A stretch of 64,000 nt of DNA, from NCBI RefSeq assembly GCF_014647115.1, contig NZ_BMOO01000004.1:1-64000 (forward strand), in the 5' to 3' direction. The DNA comes from Halarchaeum rubridurum. GTDB lineage: Archaea > Halobacteriota > Halobacteria > Halobacteriales > Halobacteriaceae. Position numbers and translations under genes: made by a program. Positions 59,649-64,000 of the stretch are shown piece by piece. The notes beneath the pieces are model-generated. The model saw only the letters and a program-made list of their open reading frames with translations. It did no database searches and was not told the origin of the DNA. Each line of letters starts with the position of its first letter. The first letter of the stretch is position 1.

Positions 59649-60386
59649 GTGAGAGTCTGTTCGCTCGCGCCGGCCGCGACAGCGACCGTCGTCGCGCTCG
59701 GCGCCGAGGCCGACCTCGTCGGCGTGACGCACAACGCGACCGTCGAGGTCGATGCACCCCCGGTTGGGGGGTGGCTGAACCCCGACTACGACCGCCTCGC
59801 CGACGTCGACCCGGACGTCGTCCTCACCGGTGACGCCCTCCAGCGCGACGTCCGCGACGAGCTCGACGCGCGCGGATACGACGTCCGACACCGCGAGCCG
59901 ACGCGCCTCGCCGACGTCCTCGCGGGGTTCGCGGCGCGGGGCAACGACGTGGGTCGGGCGGCGGCGGGCGAGCGCCTCGAAGCCGACTGCCGCGCGCGAG
60001 TCGAACGCGTCCGCGAGGCCGTCGCGGGTGCGGAGCGCCCGACCGTCTACTGCGAGGAGTGGGACGACCCGCCGATGGCCGCGGGCAACTGGGTGCCGGA
60101 CGCGGTGCGCGCGGCGGGCGGGCGCCACCCGTTCGTCGAGCCGGGGGCGCGCTCCCGGGAGGTCGAGCGAGAGGTGGTCGAGGACGCAGACCCCGACCAC
60201 GTCGTCGCGCACTACTGCGGGCGCGGGGGCCGCGGGGGGCGCGCCCGGCCGGACTTCGACGCGCGCGGGTGGGACGTCGACGCCGCGGTGCACGTCCTCG
60301 ACGACGCGCTGCTCAATCAGCCGAGTCCGGCGCTCGTCGACGGCATCGAGGCGCTCGCACGGCGACTCCACCCGGAGCGCGCGTGA
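59649..60386 (+). CDS. Cobalamin-binding-like (BtuF/PBP type) protein without a signal
   Basis: 245 residues from a GTG. VRVCSLAPAATATVVALGAEADLVGVT and LADVDPDVVLTGDALQ are typical of type III periplasmic binding folds (COG0614). AGNWVPDAVRAAGGRHPF and PDHVVAHYCG follow. The start has no signal peptide or lipobox, so the protein looks cytosolic. The partner permease and ATPase genes are absent. It could be a cofactor-binding or scavenging protein; the ligand is unknown. Confidence 0.8.
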   Translation: MRVCSLAPAATATVVALGAEADLVGVTHNATVEVDAPPVGGWLNPDYDRLADVDPDVVLTGDALQRDVRDELDARGYDVRHREPTRLADVLAGFAARGNDVGRAAAGERLEADCRARVERVREAVAGAERPTVYCEEWDDPPMAAGNWVPDAVRAAGGRHPFVEPGARSREVEREVVEDADPDHVVAHYCGRGGRGGRARPDFDARGWDVDAAVHVLDDALLNQPSPALVDGIEALARRLHPERA

Positions 60387-60431
60387 CCGGGGCGTCCGGG
60401 GCGGGCGACACGCGCGACGCGTCCGCGGTCG

Positions 60432-61757
60432 CTACACGAGGCGCTCGAACTCCTCGATGCCCTCGCTGATGGTGTCGCGCTCCGTGAAGTAGAGGAGTTC
60501 GAGGGCGAGGACGGCGGCGGCGACGACGCAGACGACCCAGAAGACGTGGCGCTCCGCACTCCAGAGGTGGTAGACGAGGAGCGGGACGAAGCAGGCCATC
60601 CCGAGCGCGCCGAGGGCGGGCGGGATGGGGTTGATGTCGTCGTCGTCGCGTTCGCGGACGGCGAGGTAGCACATCGCGCCGAAGACGACCATGAACGCGA
60701 TGGAGCCGAAGGAGGTGATACCGTTGAGGCTCCCGTAGGCGGCGAACGCGGCCGAGAGGACGCCGATGAGGAGGACCGTGCGCTCGGGGACGCCGTCGGC
60801 GTCGCCGTCGCCGGCCTCCTCGGGGAGGAGCGAGTCCGAAATCATCCCCTTGGCGAGGTTCGCGCTGGAGAAGAGGGTGCCGTTTATCGCCGAGCCCGTG
60901 GAGAAGAGCGCGGCGACGGAGACGACGACGAAGCCCGCGTGGCCGACGAAGGTCTGCTCGACGGCGTACGCGAGCGCGCGGTCGGGTTCGGACGCGATGA
61001 GGTCGGGGCTGACGAGGCTCGTGACGACGACGGCGATGAGCGCGTCGATGACGATGCAGATGAGTATCGAGGAGTAGACGCCGATGGGGAGGTTCTTCAG
61101 TGGGTCTGCGATCTGGTCCTGGTCGTACATCAGGAGCTGCCACCCCTGAAAGGAGACGAAGCTGATCGCGGTCGCCATGATGACCGGCGTCCCCTGCCGG
61201 ACCGTCGAGAGCCCGTATTCGAGGCTGGCGTTCTTCCAGCCGTACCAGAGCCCGAGGCCGATGAAGGCGACGAGGATGGAGACCTTGGTGACGACGAGCG
61301 CCTCCTCGGAGGTGCCGGTGGCGCGCGCCCCGAGGAGGTTGAAGCCGACGAAGATGCCGACGGCGACGACGGCGAGTATCGGGTGGAGCGGGAGGCCCGC
61401 GACGGCCGTCCGGCCGACGAGACCGATGGCGAAGCTCCCGAAGGCGTAGGCGTACATGGCGATGGCGCCGACGTAGCCGAAGAGGAGCGTCCACCCCACC
61501 ATCCCCGAGAGCGTCGTGTTGTCGACGAACTCCTGGAGTTGCGCGACGCTCCCCCCGCGGTTCTCGCCCTTCGCGTTGAGCTTGAGGTACGAGTAGGCCG
61601 CGCACAGCGACCCGAGGCTGGCGAGCGTGAACGCGAGCCACGACGCGGCGTGCGATATCTGGACGACGACGCCGAGCACGGAGAAGACCCCGCCCCCGAT
61701 CATGCCGCCGACGGCGATGCTGACCGCGCCGAACAAGCCGAGTCGGTCGTCACCCAT
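60432..61757 (-). CDS. APC-family amino acid permease
   Basis: 441 residues from the ATG at 61757 (MGDDRLGLFGAVSIAVGGMI). About 12 membrane helices; the first contains GGMIGGGVFSVLG, the substrate-binding G-x-G unwound helix of APC transporters. ISFVSFQGWQLLMYD is helix 6-like. The related permease immediately upstream is a paralogue. Substrate unknown; the family moves amino acids or polyamines. Confidence 0.9.
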   Translation of the reverse strand: MGDDRLGLFGAVSIAVGGMIGGGVFSVLGVVVQISHAASWLAFTLASLGSLCAAYSYLKLNAKGENRGGSVAQLQEFVDNTTLSGMVGWTLLFGYVGAIAMYAYAFGSFAIGLVGRTAVAGLPLHPILAVVAVGIFVGFNLLGARATGTSEEALVVTKVSILVAFIGLGLWYGWKNASLEYGLSTVRQGTPVIMATAISFVSFQGWQLLMYDQDQIADPLKNLPIGVYSSILICIVIDALIAVVVTSLVSPDLIASEPDRALAYAVEQTFVGHAGFVVVSVAALFSTGSAINGTLFSSANLAKGMISDSLLPEEAGDGDADGVPERTVLLIGVLSAAFAAYGSLNGITSFGSIAFMVVFGAMCYLAVRERDDDDINPIPPALGALGMACFVPLLVYHLWSAERHVFWVVCVVAAAVLALELLYFTERDTISEGIEEFERLV

Positions 61758-61833
61758 ACACCCGCCCGTTCGGCGGACCGCCATTTCGGTCCTGTGGCCG
61801 TCGTGCCCCCGAATAACCAAAGAATCGGACGTA

Positions 61834-63147
61834 TCAGAGGCGGTCCTCTGCGCGCTTGGCGGCGCGGGCGAGGCGGGTGCGCTCGAAGTACGTGAGCTCG
61901 ACGACGAAGAGCGCCGCGAGCGTGAGGACGACGAAGCCGAACGTCTCGGGTTCGTGGGCGGCGAGGTGGTAGCAGAGCAGCGGGAAGAGACAGGCGGCCC
62001 CGACGACCCCGACCGCGGGCGGGAGCGGGTGGACGCCGTCGTGGTCGCGCTCGCTGAACGCGATGGCGCTCATCGTGCCGAAGACGACGAGGAAGGCGAA
62101 GGAGGCGAGCGCCGTGATACCATCGAGCGTCCCGTAGACGGTGAGCCCGAGCGTGACGATGCCGAGGAGGAGGACGGTGCGCTGTGGGACGCCGTCGCCG
62201 TCGCTCGACGCGACGCGGTCGGGGAGGACGTCCTCGTCCGTCATCCCGTTCGCGAAGTGCGCCGCGGAGAAGAGCGTCGCGTTGATGGCGCTCCCCGTCG
62301 AGACGACGGCCGCGACGGCGATGACCGTGAAGCCGAGCGACCCGAGGACGGGTTCGGCGGCCTTCGCCAGCGCTATCTCGCCGTATCGGGCGATCTGTGC
62401 GGGCGTGAGGAGGCTCGTCGTCGTGACGCCGACGAGGACGTACGTGGCGACGGCGGTCGGGATAGCGACGTAGACGGCGCGCGGAATCGTCGTCTCGGCG
62501 TCGGCGATGCTCTCCCGGTCGTAGAAGAGCAGCTGCCATCCCTGGAAGGCGACGAAGGAGACGCCGGCGGCGACGACGGGCGCGACCGTCGCGGCCCCCG
62601 CGGTCCCGAAGTCGAGCAGGCCGTTCGCGCTCCCGTAGACCGCCGCGAGGACGCCGAAGCCGACGAGGACGAGCATCTTCGCGGCGACGAGGACGTTCTC
62701 CGCGGTGCCGGTGGCGCGCGCGCCCATACGGTTGAGCGCGACGAAACCCACGACGGCGAGCGCGGAGACGAGCGGCCGCGCGAGCCCGCCGAGGACCTCG
62801 CGCAGCCCGAGGAGGCCGACTGTGTACTCGCCGAAGGCGTAGGCGTACATCGCCATCGAGCCGACGTAGCCGAAGAGGAGCGTCCACCCCACCATCCCCG
62901 CGACCGTCGTGTTGTCCGTGTAGCGCTGGACGAAGGTGACCGAAGCACCCGTCCGGTCCGACACCGCGTTGAGACGGTTGTACGAGTAGCCCGCACAGAG
63001 CGCGACGACGCCCGCGACGACGAACGCGAGCCACGTCCGCGTGCCGGCGATCCGCGCGACGACGCCGAGGACGGAGAAAATCCCGCCGCCGATCATCCCG
63101 CCGAGCGCGATGGAGACCGCCGAGGGGAGCCCGAGTCGTTCCGACAT
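61834..63147 (-). CDS. APC-family amino acid permease, tandem paralogue
   Basis: 437 residues from the ATG at 63147 (MSERLGLPSAVSIALGGMIG). It shares many stretches with the downstream permease: GGMIGGGIFSVLGVVARI, NTTVAGMVGWTLLFGYVGSMAMYAYAFG, GVSFVAFQGWQLLFYDRE and STGSAINATLFSAAHFANGM, so the two arose by tandem duplication. About 12 membrane helices. A 76-base gap separates them and they are probably one transcript. Substrates unknown. Confidence 0.9.
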   Translation of the reverse strand: MSERLGLPSAVSIALGGMIGGGIFSVLGVVARIAGTRTWLAFVVAGVVALCAGYSYNRLNAVSDRTGASVTFVQRYTDNTTVAGMVGWTLLFGYVGSMAMYAYAFGEYTVGLLGLREVLGGLARPLVSALAVVGFVALNRMGARATGTAENVLVAAKMLVLVGFGVLAAVYGSANGLLDFGTAGAATVAPVVAAGVSFVAFQGWQLLFYDRESIADAETTIPRAVYVAIPTAVATYVLVGVTTTSLLTPAQIARYGEIALAKAAEPVLGSLGFTVIAVAAVVSTGSAINATLFSAAHFANGMTDEDVLPDRVASSDGDGVPQRTVLLLGIVTLGLTVYGTLDGITALASFAFLVVFGTMSAIAFSERDHDGVHPLPPAVGVVGAACLFPLLCYHLAAHEPETFGFVVLTLAALFVVELTYFERTRLARAAKRAEDRL

Positions 63148-63272
63148 CACGCCGCCGTAGGGCGAGGGGACGCTTAGGGGTACGGGCCGGCGGGGGTGAC
63201 GGAGCGGACACGCGAAGCGAGGCGCGCCGCGGCCCCGAACGCTAAACGAGCCCCGGCCGTACGCCGTCGCGT

Positions 63273-64000
63273 ATGCGCTTTGGCTACCACAACGCCTCGT
63301 TCCACTACCCCGACGCCGACGACGCCTTCGAGGGCGCGATGGCGCTCGCGCGACGCCTGGAGGGCGCGGGCTTCGAGTGGGTCTCCGTCATGGACCACCT
63401 CTGGCAGCTCCCCTTCGTCGGCGTCCGCGACGAGCCGTTCTTCGACGCCTACACGACGCTCCCGGCGCTCGCCCGCGAAACCGGGTCGATGGACCTCTCC
63501 GCGCTCGTGACGAGCCCGCACTACCGCAACCCCGCGATGCTCGGCCGCCAGCTCGCCACGCTCGACCACGCGAGCGGCGGGCGCGCCGTCCTCGGCATCG
63601 GCGCGGGCTGGTTCGAGGAGGAGTACGACGCCTACGGCTTCGACTTCCCCGAGATTCCCACGCGCGTCCACCAGCTCCGCGACACCGTGAACCTCGTGCG
63701 TGCGATGTGGACCGAGGAATCCCCCGTCACCTTCGAGTCCGACTACCACGACGTCGAGGAGCTCTACCTCGAACCCAAGCCCGTCCAGGACGGCGGCCCG
63801 GACGTCCTCGTCGGCGGCGGTGGCGAGGACCTCACCCTGAAGGCCGTCGCGGACCTCGCCGACCGCTGGAACGTCCCCGGCGTGAGCCCCGAGGCGTTCG
63901 CGCACAAACTCGACGTCCTAGAGGGGTACTGCGAGGACTTCGGGACCGACTACGACGCCATCGAGAAGACCGTGCTCCAGACGGTCATCGTCCGCGACGA
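63273..64000 (+). CDS. LLM-class F420-dependent oxidoreductase (5' part)
   Basis: 242 codons are visible; the gene runs past the window end. MRFGYHNASFHYPDADDAFEGA begins a luciferase-like barrel; EWVSVMDHLWQLPFVG, SALVTSPHYRNPAMLGRQLATLDHASGGRAVLGIGAGWFEEEYDAYG and VQDGGPDVLVGGGGEDLTL are characteristic of F420-dependent enzymes of the methylene-H4MPT reductase-like family. The natural substrate is unknown. Confidence 0.9.
   Translation, partial: MRFGYHNASFHYPDADDAFEGAMALARRLEGAGFEWVSVMDHLWQLPFVGVRDEPFFDAYTTLPALARETGSMDLSALVTSPHYRNPAMLGRQLATLDHASGGRAVLGIGAGWFEEEYDAYGFDFPEIPTRVHQLRDTVNLVRAMWTEESPVTFESDYHDVEELYLEPKPVQDGGPDVLVGGGGEDLTLKAVADLADRWNVPGVSPEAFAHKLDVLEGYCEDFGTDYDAIEKTVLQTVIVRD

Overview
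The window reads as chromosome of a halophilic archaeon (class Halobacteria). The DNA is strongly GC-rich, the predicted proteins are rich in Asp and Glu and poor in Lys, and the genes are archaeal: TFB, Spt5, SecE, LonB, aCPSF1/FttA, FtsZ1, DtdA, glycerol-1-phosphate dehydrogenase, archaeal 3-dehydroquinate synthase II and an AglD-like glycosyltransferase. Many genes have a TATA-like box about 25-30 bases before the start codon, which fits leaderless transcripts. The family or genus cannot be fixed from the window; something near Halobacterium/Halarchaeum is a guess. I saw no rRNA, tRNA, CRISPR array, transposase or prophage, and no gene-free gap longer than about 300 bases.

Layout. 1-7.1 kb: GntP permease, ArsA/GET3 ATPase, a low-GC small membrane protein, an aminotransferase with a zinc-finger neighbour, a CinA-type amidase coupled to a YdjM-like membrane protein, and a PHP protein. 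7.1-8.9 kb: spt5-secE and an MGMT-fold protein whose catalytic Cys is replaced. 9-14.9 kb: trpCBA, then the archaeal early shikimate genes (ADH synthase, aroB) with an SDR gene between them whose 3' end is duplicated and carries a hairpin insertion. 15-21 kb: LonB, NadM, SAM hydrolase, AglD-like protein. 21-29.4 kb: regulators, NfeD/stomatin pair, pyruvate kinase, egsA, an epimerase, a lipoprotein. 29.5-36.4 kb: a 4.5-kb gltB with a repeat-bearing promoter, then proS. 36.6-42.2 kb: aCPSF1/FttA, methylglyoxal synthase, endonuclease III, an esterase, DoxX and a divergent HxlR regulator. 42.4-50.3 kb: a second low-GC membrane protein, DUF371, a coiled-coil protein, SppA, DUF373, Dph6, a PAS histidine kinase and a sugar nucleotidyltransferase. 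50.2-58.5 kb: Rieske protein, an acidic HhH protein with an internal duplication, aroE, an NCX exchanger, dtdA, ftsZ1, a DapA-family aldolase, aroD. 58.5-64 kb: tfb, a cobalamin-binding-like protein, two tandem APC permeases and a truncated F420-dependent oxidoreductase.

The clearest pathway is aromatic amino acid synthesis: ADH synthase and aroB make 3-dehydroquinate, aroD and aroE (elsewhere in the window) carry it to shikimate, and trpCBA completes tryptophan. Most of the rest is housekeeping in single genes or short operons.

The less ordinary content lies between genes. Two families of palindromic elements recur. Both low-GC small-membrane-protein genes are bracketed by one member of each family in the same relative arrangement. 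Several promoters carry direct or inverted repeats with helical-turn spacing (gltB, trpC, hxlR/doxX), and aCPSF1 and the coiled-coil gene have unusually long apparent leaders. I found no convincing new multi-gene defence or metabolic system.
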